Below, one piece after another: positions 54,001 to 64,000 of a stretch of DNA of 64,000 nucleotides. The notes below the pieces were generated by a model. It saw nothing but the letters and a program-made list of their open reading frames with translations. It did no database searches and was not told the origin of the DNA. The translations under genes were made by a program, and so were the position numbers. Source of the DNA: Urophycis tenuis. Taxonomy: Eukaryota; Chordata; Actinopteri; Gadiformes; Phycidae. The DNA lies in the NCBI GenBank assembly GCA_036785325.1, contig JAXIVH010000098.1, positions 320,001-384,000 of the forward strand, given 5' to 3'. Numbering within the stretch: the stretch's first letter is position 1; every line of letters starts with the position of its first letter.

Positions 54001-56133
54001 TAATGAAGAATCCTCCTTGCATGGCAAAGTTAGTCACAGAGTTCCACAAGGTTCTGGCCTCTGACCGATCTTATTGATCTTATATGCTATCCTTTAGGTG
54101 ATATTATTAGGGAACACAGCATACATTTTCATTGTTATGCTGATGACACCCAACTTTATCTATCAATGAAGCATGATGAAATTTCATTTAATTAAGCTTT
54201 AAGCCTTCAAGTCTTAAAGGATCCTAAGGAATATACTGGGCCAAGCTACATGCTATCGAAGTAGCGCTGCGCACCAGAGCGATCGAGTGCATGCACGAAA
54301 GTGAGAGATATCGTCTAAGATCAGGAAAGAACATAGTTCAGTATGGACGAATGGTGGCGTTTTGCTTTAAGGACATAGATGACCGGGATGACCAGCAATT
54401 TTGTACTATTAAACTCAGAGAAAACACATTAACTACAGATAGTCTTTCTGGATGGCATTGCCTTGGCCTTCAGCACCACTGTAAGGAATCTGGAAGTCAC
54501 CTTTGAACAGGATATGTTTTCAGCTCATATATGAAGCAAATTTCGTATATACCTCACAAACATCCGCCACATTCTGTCTCAAACAGATGCTGAAAAATTA
54601 GTCCATGCGTTTGTTACATCTCGGCTGGACTACTGCAACTCCCTATTATCAGGCTGTTCCAAGAAGTCTCTAAAAACTTAACAGCTGATCCAGAATGCTG
54701 CTGCTCGTGTTCTGACAGGAACCAGGAAAATAGATCTTATTACTCCCATACTAGCTGCTCTACACTGGCTCCCTGTAAAATCCAGAATAGAATTGGTCTA
54801 TTTTTCAGGCACCATCATATCTTAAAGCGGTCATAGTACCATACTATCCCACTAGACCACTGTACTCCTTGAATGAAGGGTTACTTGTGGTTCCTAGAAT
54901 ATATAATGGCAAATTAGGAGCCAGAGCTTTCATCTATCAAGCTCCTCTCCTGTGGAACCGGACCCCAGGTTGGGTTTGTGAGGCAGACACCCCGTCTACA
55001 TTTAAGAATAAACTTGAAGCCTTCCACTTCCTTAAGGCTCATACTTAAGGCTTAACTCATACTTAAGGCTTAACATGTCAACAAGCTAATTGCTAGTGAG
55101 TCACTAGGATCACTCAATACAGACGAAACACACTTTAAAGTGTCTCCAAAGGTTTTCCACACCCTAGTTGCTCTAACTAGTTTTTATCTGTTTTGTCTGT
55201 TGCCTTAATTGTTTGTTGCAGAGCTTGGCAGAATAAATGAGCATCAGAAAGTTGCACTAGACCTGGACCCATATGTGAAGAAACTTCTCAACGCAAGACG
55301 CAGAGTTGTGCTGGTAAACAACATACTGCAGAATGCCCAGGTGAGGGTTACTGTAAACTCAGGTGCCATTATACCATGTCGCTGTCAGAGCAGCAGGTTC
55401 CGGCCCTTCACTCTCCCCTAATCCTGTCTGAAGTAATGATGAATGGACTTGAATCCTCTGTCCTCCCCTGCTGATTAGTCTGTCCACTTGAAACATTTTT
55501 AAAGTTGGTTTTCAATAAGAGTGACGCAACAGTGATTGCAATTATTATATTCTACTCAAAATACCACAGTGGCTTACCAATCTTTTTGAGCAACAAGTAC
55601 TTTGTGTAACAAGGACTAAGAATGTATGTTCTGAAGAACCATAATCACCTTTATCTGATATGATTATTTGTTTTTAGGTAGATTTATGCAACGGAATTAT
55701 GTTGCTTTTGTACATTGTACATTTAATGTAGCTCATGTGTGCCATTAAATGGATTGCGCATGTTTATGATCCCAGAGTATAAGCGTCTGGTGCTTAATGC
55801 CACATCTATTCCTCGTATTTCTTGCTTTGTTTGTGTAAATAATGTTAATTGCAGAAAACCCCTGCCAATAAATGCAAGTGAATGAATATGTATAATATTC
55901 TGGTAATCGAGCTTGTAATTGTTTGGGATAGATTTTGCGGTGATCTCTCCCACTGGCCTGGAGGGTCTGGCCACCATTTGTCTATGTGTGTATATCTAAT
56001 ATACGTAACATCCTGGTCTTCTCAGGAACGACTGAGACGACTAAACCACAATGTGGCCAAGGAGACGGCACGAAGAAAGACGATGCTGGAGGCATCGGGA
56101 GCATTTATCACACGCTCATCCAGCAAACCATGA
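45059..56133 (+). CDS. snapin: SNAPIN (SNAP-associated protein / BLOC-1 and BORC subunit), complete (4 exons, 129 aa)
   Basis: Snapin is a small coiled-coil subunit of BLOC-1 and BORC and binds SNAP25; it acts in lysosome-related organelle biogenesis, lysosome positioning and vesicle priming. Exons: 45059-45174, 53075-53121, 55222-55340, 56026-56133. All are GT-AG, in phase, 390 nt with TGA. Seen: EGLLDLLKPSVQQLDLHVHS, RESQVELREHIDNLASELGR, INEHQKVALDLDPYVKKLLN, ARRRVVLVNNILQNAQERLR and the tail RLNHNVAKETARRKTMLEAS. The coiled-coil region is intact; the protein is slightly shorter than the human one at the variable N-terminus. Intron 1 is 7.9 kb and carries a LINE end and a gypsy relic; intron 2 carries an L2 LINE. 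Confidence 0.96.
45925..46400 (-). mobile_element. LINE 3' end in snapin intron 1 (same family as 40507-41008, opposite orientation)
   Basis: The minus strand encodes DRRMLSRLRTIMDNASHPLF, STLAQRRSTFSRRLLSPRCT, TERHRKSFLPVVIKLYNLSL and ends CAGGGATCAATAAAGTATGT with a (CTGT)n tail at about 45928-45945. It is 5'-truncated. Confidence 0.78.
46443..46464. repeat. T homopolymer, about 20 nt
   Basis: A run of T, interrupted by no other base after its first three positions, just upstream (minus strand) of the LINE end. Confidence 0.9.
46570..49430 (-). mobile_element. Ty3/gypsy retrotransposon relic in snapin intron 1
   Basis: Read on the minus strand from high to low coordinates: gag (FKQMLRDRLRFGVADDRIQR, LTFNKALKVAQAIKTATRDV at 49040-49273); two zinc knuckles (CYRCGGEHMVWDC and CHGCRRKGHVNKMC at about 48590-48705); RT start (PVPYTMRKKLEIELERITKQ, then HAYLQVTLHEASKPYVTINT; YLDDITLTGQNDHKH at 47780-47830); an integrase zinc-finger-like part (HHGHPGITTMKAFAQSYFWW near 47310-47400); and an integrase C-terminal part (FQVGDAVMTRNFSHGPKWIP at 46630-46720). 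Stops and frameshifts are many. A LINE tail is inserted at about 48785-49037. Confidence 0.85.
48785..49037 (-). mobile_element. L2-type LINE/SINE 3' end inserted in the gypsy gag
   Basis: The minus strand ends with AGCGTCTGCTAAATGCCC then AAATGTAAATGTAAATGT (tandem tail). About 200 bp of its upstream sequence is almost identical to 22165-22375 (AAGAGTACATTTGTCATAAG, GAAACATTTCATT, AGTAAGAAAGTCACC). It splits the gypsy gag between the capsid segment and the zinc knuckles, so it is younger than that element. Confidence 0.8.
49440..53074. other. snapin intron 1, no recognised element
   Basis: The stretch after the gypsy relic contains no recognised gene or repeat. A 71-codon + frame at 51685-51900 shows no family resemblance I can name. 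Confidence 0.45.
53470..55065 (+). mobile_element. L2/Maui-type LINE with an ORF1 esterase-like fragment and degenerate ORF2
   Basis: At 53520-53603 the + strand reads YNRWLARWCPDNDVGFVDHW, like the SGNH-esterase end of L2/CR1 ORF1. After a palindrome (53585-53624) comes ORF2 in shifting frames: DPEVLANYRP-like start, SVLVLLDLSAAFNTVDHH, LEHLLGIKGTALSWFKSCLS, DRFQFVHVNEESSLHGKVSH, FHCYADDTQLYLSMK (YADD), then AFVTSRLDYCNSLLSGCSKK, LIQNAAARVLTGTRK and GARAFIYQAPLLWNRTPGW. Many stops. It lies in snapin intron 2, same strand as the gene. Confidence 0.85.
53585..53624. repeat. perfect 18-bp inverted repeat with 4-nt loop inside the L2 LINE
   Basis: GATCATTGGCCGACATTC (53585-53602), loop TGGG, then its exact complement to 53624. 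The left arm is the esterase-like coding segment; the right arm joins to ORF2. Confidence 0.95.
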
Positions 56134-56305
56134 ACCCGTCGCTTGCTTTAATATATATTGTATCTTAAAATCACTTGTTACTCTGGGATTGGCTGTAAGC
56201 ATACTTTTGAACTTGATTGAAGAATATCCTATTTGACACGGACTGAAACCTTTTTCAGTCTGTGTCTAGGCAGAACAAAGCGTCATAAGCGTCTTAAGGT
56301 TCTTA

Positions 56306-56311
56306 AATAAA
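56306..56311 (+). promoter_or_regulatory. snapin polyadenylation signal AATAAA
   Basis: The canonical hexamer lies 173 bp after the snapin stop codon, giving a compact 3' UTR. Confidence 0.65.
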
Positions 56312-57990
56312 CAGATCAACATAAACAACTACCACTACTATTAAGTCTTGTCAGGTTTTCATTGTTTTGATATAATTTACTTTTTTATTGTTATACAAAC
56401 CTTTTTATTAATACGCTGTGCAAATTATTTCCAGTCTATTATACATTTAAAATAATGTCCATGTGTGATACTTTAAAAATGTTATATTGCAGTAGATTTA
56501 TTGCAAAAATCACTAGTGCTTGTAGTGTGAGCAACATACATCTGAGTAGGCTTAATAGGCTATGCAGTTTGTGGTCGTTTATATTAACATGTATTTCCAA
56601 TATCAATTTGTAACAAAGCATACATGTATTGCTATTAATATTTCATACTTTGTCATATACACCTGAAATGCTCTGACATACACATTGAATGCTGTTATCA
56701 TCCTAGCCTACTGAAAGGTCTCATATCACATATCGGATATTGCTTTGGGAGCAGACTGACTGGTGTACGGGGACTAAAATGTGTGTGTACCTTCGAAGCA
56801 CTGGTAGTCGCGCGTTATGCGGTAGTTGCACTCGGGCACGTCAGCCCTCGCACACGTGGGTGCGCAGGGATTTGAACGGGGCAATGGGTGCTAGCACCCA
56901 TCCTTGCTAGATAAAGATGCAATCCCCCACCTACGAGAGATAAAAAAGAAGCAAAAAATTGCGAACAAAGGCGCATGCCCACCATCACTACTGTGAAGCC
57001 TGGTATCTGCAGTAGGCCTACCGCCAGCTTCGCCAGATAGAAGCGCCTTGCTGGAAGCAAAGGAGAAAAGTTATGACGGCACCAATGTAAAATATTACTG
57101 TTGGGCATATACCAATATATTAAATATCTCAAACAAATGTCTGTCTGTGACAAATAAAATAATATAAAATGGCTTAAACAAATCAATAAAATGTGTGTCG
57201 GACGCACGTACATGACATACGCGCAGAGTGGAGTTCTCATTATTCGTTTGAATTTGTTTATATAATCATCAGTGTTGATCCGTCCCTCAAACAAATGTTT
57301 CTAATATTGTTAATTGTTTCCATTATTATTGTACATTTTCTCTTACTGAACAAGACTTTCCTTGCATTATAGGTTACATCACGTGACTTATAGTTCTAAT
57401 CGTAATTGTTGGGCATGTGACTTCATAAACGCATTTTAAGATTAAACTAATGTCTGTTGGTCTAATGGCCAAGCAATCTTTTCTCAAATCAAAAAGGTGA
57501 GCATTCAATCTAATAAAATTATAAATAGCCAACATAATATATGTATATGTATATATTAGTAACCCCAACATGCGCTGTCATGGTCCGATGCAGAAATAGA
57601 CAGCTGGGTTCTGTGGGTTCACCCATAGATATCTATGGGTTCACCACTTGGGCATTTAACATAAAAACACTGGTTGTCGCACGGTGGCTGTAGATGGATG
57701 TAGGCCTACATGAATGTTAGTGTTTTTCGGACTTACACTATTGTTTAATGAACAGTCACCAAACGGCACATATTAAAGTAGTAGGCCTAGCCTATGTGTA
57801 AAATGACATGAGACATGCAAACATTTAAAAAACAAAAAACACTGGCCTTTTAATTCGTAATTGATCACCCGTCAATATTTGATTCTGCATATTTCTCTTT
57901 AATTATCTGTATGAAAACGTGAATAGATGGAATGTATGGATGGCAAAACAAGAGAATTATCAAAACACCGCCTTCAAGTGAAATGTGCTC
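56312..57990. other. intergenic downstream of snapin, no recognised gene
   Basis: AT-rich sequence. A tRNA-like B-box (GTTCAAATC on the minus strand, near 56866) is present but without a convincing tRNA fold. Confidence 0.4.
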
Positions 57991-57994
57991 TTAC

Positions 57995-58515
57995 ACAGGG
58001 GCGGACGGTGTATAGGGGCAATTTGGGCGACGCACAACTGGGAGAAAGAGGATTTTTTTCCAACCAATTCCAAAGATCCTTAAATATTCCTTTCTCAACC
58101 GCCTCAGCCAATTCAATCACAGCACAAGTAGTTATCAGCGTTCTAACTATTACACACATATTATCTGTCATTATCCAATCAGAATCGCTGGATTCAAGTC
58201 GTGTTTCAAATGGTCCCGCCTCTCTGGGCGATTTCATTGACTTGAAAAATCGTCCAAGCATTTCCCCATTGACTCTCATGTTAAAACTTTTTTTCGGATA
58301 ATTATCCTCCGATGCATTTTGAATGAGGATTTTTGGGAGTGTTCGAGTTAGCTTGCGAGGATGAAACGGAGGGCTCCACCAAGAGAGTGGCGTCAACGGA
58401 AGTTCAAAAAGCTGGCCGATCACGTGGTTCACGTAGCCCTCCAATAGTTCCTGGAAGTGCTTGGTGGGCAATTGAAAAATACTAGGAAAACCACGACAAT
58501 CGCTAAAGAATGTCA
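57995..58515 (+). mobile_element. hAT-type element, left end only
   Basis: CAGGGGCGGACGGTGTATAG at 57996 followed by GGGGCAATTTGGGC is the type of terminal sequence seen in teleost hAT elements that encode TTF/ZMYM-like transposases. The following 500 bp are the usual non-coding left portion. The right end and the transposase are not present. Confidence 0.45.
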
Positions 58516-58569
58516 ATAAATGCTTTGCTTTTGAATATTTGTATGCTTATGTTGATTTACTTGAACTCA

Positions 58570-59260
58570 GCTAAGTTTACTAAAGCTCTACATTCGTTGA
58601 TAGCATTAAAATCGTAATATTTCTGTTGATTTTTTACTTAAAGACATGAGTGAGGCAGACTGACAGATGACAGTAATTTTTCAATTGACTACTACGTAAG
58701 AGGTCTGACTCACAGCAACGTATGTGTGTTCTAATAAGAAATCCGCAGCAAATGAATTAAATTTTCAGTTGAATTTACAGTTCTATCACTGTTTGTTAAC
58801 TGTTACATATTCTCTTCCTTATAAATATAGGCTATAAGCTTCTGTTAATTGCTTTGACCTGCTGTCTCTAATAAACCATGTACATTCTGTACATTTCTAC
58901 CTGTGATACTTTCTTTCTTTTAACTTTCAGACTTGAGTTAGGCAGAATAACATGGTGATTAACAATAAATCTGGACTCCCAAAAGCATCATGAAAATTGT
59001 GTTCTAATATTTGATTTCAAAGAAATAAATGTAATTATATCAGTTTGTTACCTCCTCTTCCTTATAAATATATGTTATTTCTTTACTAAACCTGTACATT
59101 CCTTGGTAGCAATAAACTGATATTTCCTCTTTCCCCCCCCCACACACAATAAGTTTGGACTTGCAACAGCATAATAACTGTGTTCTAATATTTGAATTAA
59201 TTGCAAATAAATTGAGTTCTATCACTATTTAACTGTTCTTGCTTATCCCAAACTTACTCT
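58570..59260. repeat. three-unit degenerate tandem repeat of about 210-290 bp
   Basis: Three times the same order recurs with drift: CTAAA.C.TGTACATTC (58574, 58870, 59083), GACATGAGTGAGGCAGA / GACTTGAGTTAGGCAGA (58645, 58930), and GTGTTCTAATA (58730, 59001, 59182) followed by an AATTAA..TT segment and TTCCTTATAAATATA (58815, 59057). Confidence 0.65.
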
Positions 59261-59417
59261 ACTGATGGATGCATAGTAAATCACAGTCCTTTTTCTAAAT
59301 ACACTGAAGACCACAATGAATTCCTTAAAAACTTTATCTGCAGAAATCAAACAGATCAGCAGCACGGCAAGCTATTTGTCTCATTTCCGCTATGTTGTCC
59401 TTGATACAGTCTTCACC

Positions 59418-60005
59418 ATGGTATAGTGTGCTGCATGGGGATGCTCCAATTGCTCGGAGAAAGGTGTCCACATGTATGGCCTCCCCAAAGACAGGGACAG
59501 ACGAAGAGCATGGGTGGCTCAAGTCGGAAGGAGCAATTTAGCCATGACAGACAAAGACTTTAACAACAAAAAAATATGCGAGGTAGTCACATTCATTAGA
59601 TTCGATTAGATTCAACTTTATTGTCATTGTGCAGAGTACAAGTACAGGGACAACGAAATGCATTCAAACAATGGTTTGAATGCATTTCGACACAGGTATA
59701 CTGTATATGAACTCATGATAACTATACCATATTTCTTGTTTAAGTGACAATATTATTTTAGTATTTAAAAATGAGCAGTGTCATGTCTTACTTGCACCAG
59801 TTTCTCAGATTGAGGAAAGAAAAGATGAGGAGAATGAGAGAAGGGAAAGTGACACAGAAGGAAGAGAGGACATGGCAGATGAGAAGAGACAGGGAGAGCT
59901 CACATCAGCCATTCAGCAGAGCAGGGAGCCACCAACCAGGGAATCCTTAGATTCTGCTCTCTTCCACTCCACAAAAGCAGCTGATATGCAACATCACATA
60001 GACAG
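59418..60005 (+). pseudogene. THAP-domain reading frame with nonsense codon, plus a following exon-like frame
   Basis: From ATG at 59418 the frame is MV-stop-CAAWGCSNCSEKGVHMYG then LPKDRDRRRAWVAQVGRSNL, continuing to KKICE at 59582. This has the THAP zinc-finger pattern: C-x4-C start, PKD..RR..W core and IC near the end; the final His is not in frame. Codon 3 is TAG. A LINE tail is inserted 15 bp downstream (about 59597-59689). An open segment at 59809-60005, bounded by an AG acceptor and a GTAATG donor, encodes an acidic/Arg-rich stretch (IEERKDEENERRESDTEGRE) and could be the next exon. It may be a decayed gene or part of a THAP transposon. Confidence 0.45.
59597..59689 (-). mobile_element. 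Rex1-type LINE 3' tail fragment ending in a palindrome
   Basis: The minus strand reads TGCATTTCGTTGTCCCTGTA to CAATGACAATAAAGTTGAAT and an (AATCT)n tail near 59597-59612. Its 5' truncation coincides with a perfect inverted repeat, 59654-59669 and 59674-59689 (CGAAATGCATTCAAAC, loop AATG). Confidence 0.75.
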
Positions 60006-62375
60006 GTAATGGTCATCAGAATTACAACAGTACACAGTAGACACACCTAGTAACTATTTACGTGATTTGGTTGTTTGCCCTGTTATAACAGTATAATGAT
60101 CTTTTGGAGGGAAAAAACAAGTTGCCCAATACACACCACAGTAATTACAGCAACATGAATTACATTAAAAAGAACCACTGTCAAGTCAGTGCAATGCGGT
60201 GGTGAGAGACATTACACCGTCATTCTGCAGCCTCAATGATATTAAATTGATGTATAACTGCAATCACACTCCCTACACATTAACCTTGCTATTAGTATAA
60301 ATCGGCAGGGTTGGATTAAGTTACAGCGAGGTTACCGAGCTGAATTTACAGTTATCAGCCTGTTGCACGGGTTGTTATGGTTATCTAGTGTGCTAGCCTA
60401 CATTTTTACCTGTTAATATTCTCTAAATCCTCTAATCTAGACAGAGAAAATACGCCAACATAATTAATTACTCGTGTCAATTTAATTCCGATGCCCTACT
60501 GATATGAAAATGTCATTCTTTAAACGTTTTACCTCGGACAAGTGTTGCTCCTACCATCTCCTCCGTTGAAATACATTGAGTGACAGTTGGCTTGCGCTAA
60601 CTTCCGGGAACTTTTGAGGGGCCCCGTGCGCCGCCATTGCTGAGAAAAAAACGAACCATTGCAGTAAACGGAGTTGACGCCACTCTCTCTCTATAGGACT
60701 ACACCAACCCAGGTATTTTTCTTGGAATAGTGGACTTCGTGGCACAGTTAGACGAAGTTTTGATGAGTACGTTGTAAAGGTTGTGAAAGCTCTTGATCCT
60801 TGGTCAGTTAATAAATAATTGACTGAATGTGGTTGCTGGACATATCTTGTGTCCTGTTTAGCTATTTTAGCCTACATCATACAACAATAGATTCATGTAA
60901 ATAATGAATTGTGGTTGTGGAGCTACACAATTTTGTTTACGGAGTTGCCATCTAGTGGACACAAGAAGGACTCTGTATGAGTTAATCATCTTAAAAACAA
61001 ATTGGTACTGTCTTGCTTAACCCTCTCTTGGACGCGGATCATTTCAACATTTTCCAATAAGGGTACAATAGTTAACCATTAGTAAATGCAGTAATTACAA
61101 TTAACTACCAGTTAATTGCTAATGGTCTAGTAACCATTAGTTAACATTTGATAATGTCGTATAAAGCATTGTTAGTTATAGAGCATCAGCATAGTAGTTA
61201 ACATTATGGTTAACCCTACACCAGTCAGCTTGTCACTTTTGAACTGCTGATTCTGGGTACTGTGCTGTTTTAATACTGGACCTCAGTTGTGCTTTTGACA
61301 GTCAAAAACCAAAAATTGTTTGGGAAAGAAACAGCCCTGATTTTTTTTAACTTCCTACCTAAAAAATTGAGAAAATGAGAGGTCTGTCATAGCTCTACCT
61401 ACCACCAAGTTAAAATAGGAAATGCTCCCTGAAACCCCTATTCAACTTCCTTTGTCTATTTTTTTCTTGCATGAAAAGCAACGTGTCTCCAACATGCAAT
61501 GCATAATTGACTAAGGCAACACAATGTACAATTTCTCTCCAACGTATCAAAGACACTGTATGATACAGTATTTTTAGTGTATTTAATACTAATGCAAACC
61601 AACATAACTGCACAACTCTGAACAAGGTGTGTGCTTTAAATCCTGTTTGGTTCAAGTTTAAAGGAAACACCAATGTTTTCTTGCTTTTATTTGGTAAAAA
61701 ACATACCCATAGGGTTTTATACAAAATATGCTATGTACAAATATCCAAGTAAACATATTTTATCTCAATCAATGGGTTTTGTTCAACAAAAATATCAGAC
61801 CACTGCATGTCTTCCACTGGGAAATATTTCTTTGACAAACTACAATTAAACTAAACTTTTTCAGTTAAGGTTTGATTGATCAGAGGATAATTTCACAATA
61901 TATATGAGCAAAAATGTTGCTGGATTTCAGATGTATTGTTGGTTTTTGAAAGAATCCCACACAAACTACATTCAGGTAGGCAGTAGTACAGCAAAATACA
62001 TGAATCAAAAAGTGCTACAGCATATCAATCAAACTTCACAAAGAAACAGCTACCATGATTGTTCTGACAATATGTCAGATCATAGCAAGCAAAACAGAAA
62101 TAAGTCATTTATGAACAATTTAGCCTCCTCATTCTGAGGAGGGGGGAAAGGGAAGTGCTATGAAAACAAAATGAAAGAAAACAAAACAACCAATTGTTTT
62201 AACTGTACAAGTTGTTTTACCAACGTTCTAATAATTCATTGTAGTGAAGTAATGCATGTTTTCAAAAGATGATGATCAGTAACACATCAAATCCCCTGTT
62301 TACTCATTACTGTGCCAGCTACTCAAATTTGAAAAAAATGTGGCTTGTAATGACTTTGTTCTTGTAATTCAGCAG
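60006..62375. other. intergenic between the THAP relic and txnip, no recognised gene
   Basis: AT-rich, with short open frames only. The txnip last exon and 3' UTR are expected in or near the upper part on the minus strand; a good acceptor (CCCTTTCCCCCCTCCTCAG on the minus strand, near 62136) is present, but the sequence after it does not match the txnip C-terminus. Confidence 0.4.
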
Positions 62376-62377
62376 AC

Positions 62378-62788
62378 TTAAGGCTGAGTTATGGTTCCAC
62401 GTAGTGATTACGTAGTGATAACGCAATGGCCACGCAGTTGCTTGGACGCAGTCATGAGACCATGATGGTTCTGCGTGGGGTTTACGTGTCGAAATGCAAT
62501 TCAATGCCACACCGTTAGAGGGACCAGAATGACCACTAACAAAAGTTATATATATCAGTCGAAGCATTTATCACACCGTGGCGGTGTTTATGAGTGAAAA
62601 CCGGAAAAGCGGATGTAGTTAGCGGCCCATCACAGCCAATGCCGCTGCGTTGGTGTTGCGTCGCCTTGATGCACGTCTAGGAATTTTGGGTGCACGTCAG
62701 GTCCTTGCGGTGGAAGGAAGGGGGGTCCGCAAGGACGTAAGGGGTCTGTAAGCCCCCTAGCGTGGCGTCAACGCGGAATCATAAATTA
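62378..62788. mobile_element. MITE-like element, PIF/Harbinger type, TTA flanks
   Basis: The left end GAGTTATGGTTCCACG (from 62385) and the complement of the right end, TTTATGATTCCGCG (to 62772), are related inverted ends. TTA occurs at both borders (62378-62380 and 62786-62788). The interior is GC-rich, with repeated ACGTAGTGA, GACGCA and GGTCC..GCAAGGAC motifs and no coding. It lies 140 bp from the txnip exon. Confidence 0.45.
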
Positions 62789-62911
62789 AGCATTATGATT
62801 GTGTGTTGCCATTGCACTCTTCATCAACCTATGATCAAAAATCAAGGGCAATCAAGGACATATAATATATTGACATGCAAAAAAATGTATCATGAATTCA
62901 AGATCATCAAT

Positions 62912-63901
62912 TCATGGCCTCATACTTACTTCAGTGTATACTGGCGGTGATGGTTGAAATTGGAATGCTGATGTGGCCATAAATATTGGGCTGTCATAAT
63001 CATCATTCAAGTCATCCAGCAATGGTGTGAGAGGCTGATCCAATTCACAATAACTAGGTGGTACTGATGGCATTCTCAAGGACAGCCAACTCAGGGATGC
63101 ATCGCTTACTGATCCATCCTGACTGCTCATGCTACTGGTGCGACTACCTAGGCCAGCTGTTCCGATGACCAAAGGCAGCTCCAGGATCAACTTTTCACTG
63201 CCTGGAATGTGTACATAGATCTAGAGGACAAAAGGTGAACAAAAAGTGTTTTTTTTTTTTGTTTTGCTTATAAAATTGCTTATAACAGTTTGCGTTGTTA
63301 CTTAATATACAATAACCAGTGCACATTTCTAAACCTATGTAGATGACCAACCGATGGCCACATGTCAAGAAACTGCTTCTCACTCTACTTGCTATAGCAG
63401 CCTCAGACTGTTGGAACGTCACCTCACATGTGACAAATGTACGATTGTTAGTTAATTTGATTGCTCTCAGCTTCACCTGAGAGTCACTTTGGCTTTTGAC
63501 TAAATGACTAAGGCAAATAATAACAAAATAAAAAAAAACCTCACCATGAGGGCATACTCCACACGGATGGGGCCATCCAGTATGGATGGCTTGATCTTGG
63601 GTACTCGGATGGTCTTCCCTTGCCAGGCATCACACATGCCAGAAATAACATGGTTGCCACGAACTGAGGACAGCTTCTTGAGAAAAACTTTGGTCCGACC
63701 GTTGGCCTGGTAGATGTGTTTAGAGTAAATGGCTGCTTTGGGTACAACAATGCGGGAGCAGGTATTCTCAAACTTTGCGTTGATGCAGATATCCTCTCCC
63801 TCGCAGAAGCCCCTCCTGTCAATTTTGGCACTGAGTGACACTTGGCCATCTGGAATGAACATGCAGGTCACTTTCTTCTCTTTTGTACCACCTGTGGGAG
63901 A
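62912..63901 (-). CDS. txnip: thioredoxin-interacting protein, 3' half (partial; continues beyond the window)
   Basis: TXNIP is an alpha-arrestin that binds reduced thioredoxin and promotes endocytosis of glucose transporters. Two exons on the minus strand: 63545-63901 and 62930-63220 (phases 0/0, 119 and 97 codons). The first starts after a TTTTTTTCAG acceptor. The C-terminal arrestin domain shows CMFIPDGQVSLSAKIDRRGF, CEGEDICINAKFENTCSRIV (the Cys in FENTCSR corresponds to the redox Cys described for TXNIP), LSSVRGNHVISGMCDAWQGK and LELPLVIGTAGLGSRTSSMS. Two PPxY motifs (PPSY, PPVY), which bind WW-domain ubiquitin ligases, are kept, as is TPLLDDLND. Either a strong donor GTAAGT at 62929 leads to a short last exon not found here, or the frame reads through to TGA at 62912 (tail SMRP). 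Confidence 0.9.
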
Positions 63902-64000
63902 CTGAAAAAAAGAGCTGTCTTAAGAAATGACAGTGTTCCTCTCATAATTCCACAAATATTTTGACTTTAGATTGACAGCTATTGTCACTTCCAAGTATAC

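Noticed and set aside
56820..56940. tRNA-like sequence on the minus strand (B-box GTTCAAATC with TAGCAAGGATGGG upstream)
   Set aside because: No cloverleaf with a paired acceptor stem could be drawn, and the A-box match is loose; at most a decayed tRNA-derived piece.
62100..62140. strong splice acceptor on the minus strand, considered as the last txnip exon
   Set aside because: The sequence after it, read in phase, does not resemble the short conserved TXNIP tail.

Overview
The window is a stretch of nuclear DNA from a ray-finned (teleost) fish. The evidence is large introns with GT-AG junctions, vertebrate single-copy genes whose exons splice together in frame, very long (TG)n tracts, and an accessory load of fish-type transposons: CR1/Rex1-, L2/Maui- and RTE/I-like LINEs, Ty3/gypsy, Tc1/mariner, hAT and MITEs. 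The species cannot be named from the sequence. All functions were read by eye from translations; no database was searched.

Genes in order. (1) 13-18010, +: the 3' part of trio (19 exons, about 1093 codons: second DH-PH module, P/S/G-rich linker, SH3, Ig, kinase, stop codon), followed by a 3' UTR. (2) 25229-28415, -: a complete six-exon gnmt, glycine N-methyltransferase, 295 aa. (3) 38799-44425, -: chtop, chromatin target of PRMT1, 238 aa. (4) 45059-56133, +: snapin, 129 aa, divergent from chtop and sharing its promoter region, as in mammals. (5) 62912/62930 to beyond 63901, -: the 3' half of txnip. A broken THAP-domain reading frame lies at 59418-60005.

Between and inside the genes are repeats. 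The trio SH3-to-Ig intron holds a CR1/Rex1 LINE inserted in one copy of a duplicated intron segment. From 20349 to 23774 there is a LINE, an inverted pair of LINE fragments and a small MITE. From 30160 to 36320 there are hAT-type elements with large palindromes, an unusual RT element and a collapsed gypsy element. The chtop and snapin introns carry LINE ends, a Tc1 fragment, a second gypsy element and an L2 LINE.

The most unexpected pattern is that several broken LINE copies (about 11529, 20349, 22998, 53585 and 59654) have a short perfect or near-perfect palindrome exactly at a truncation or rearrangement junction, as if the cDNA had folded back on itself before joining. Also notable are a 456-bp element flanked by 15-bp TTAGGG-type direct repeats, a 115-bp palindrome, and a gypsy relic whose gag and integrase remain one open frame with a lost catalytic Asp.
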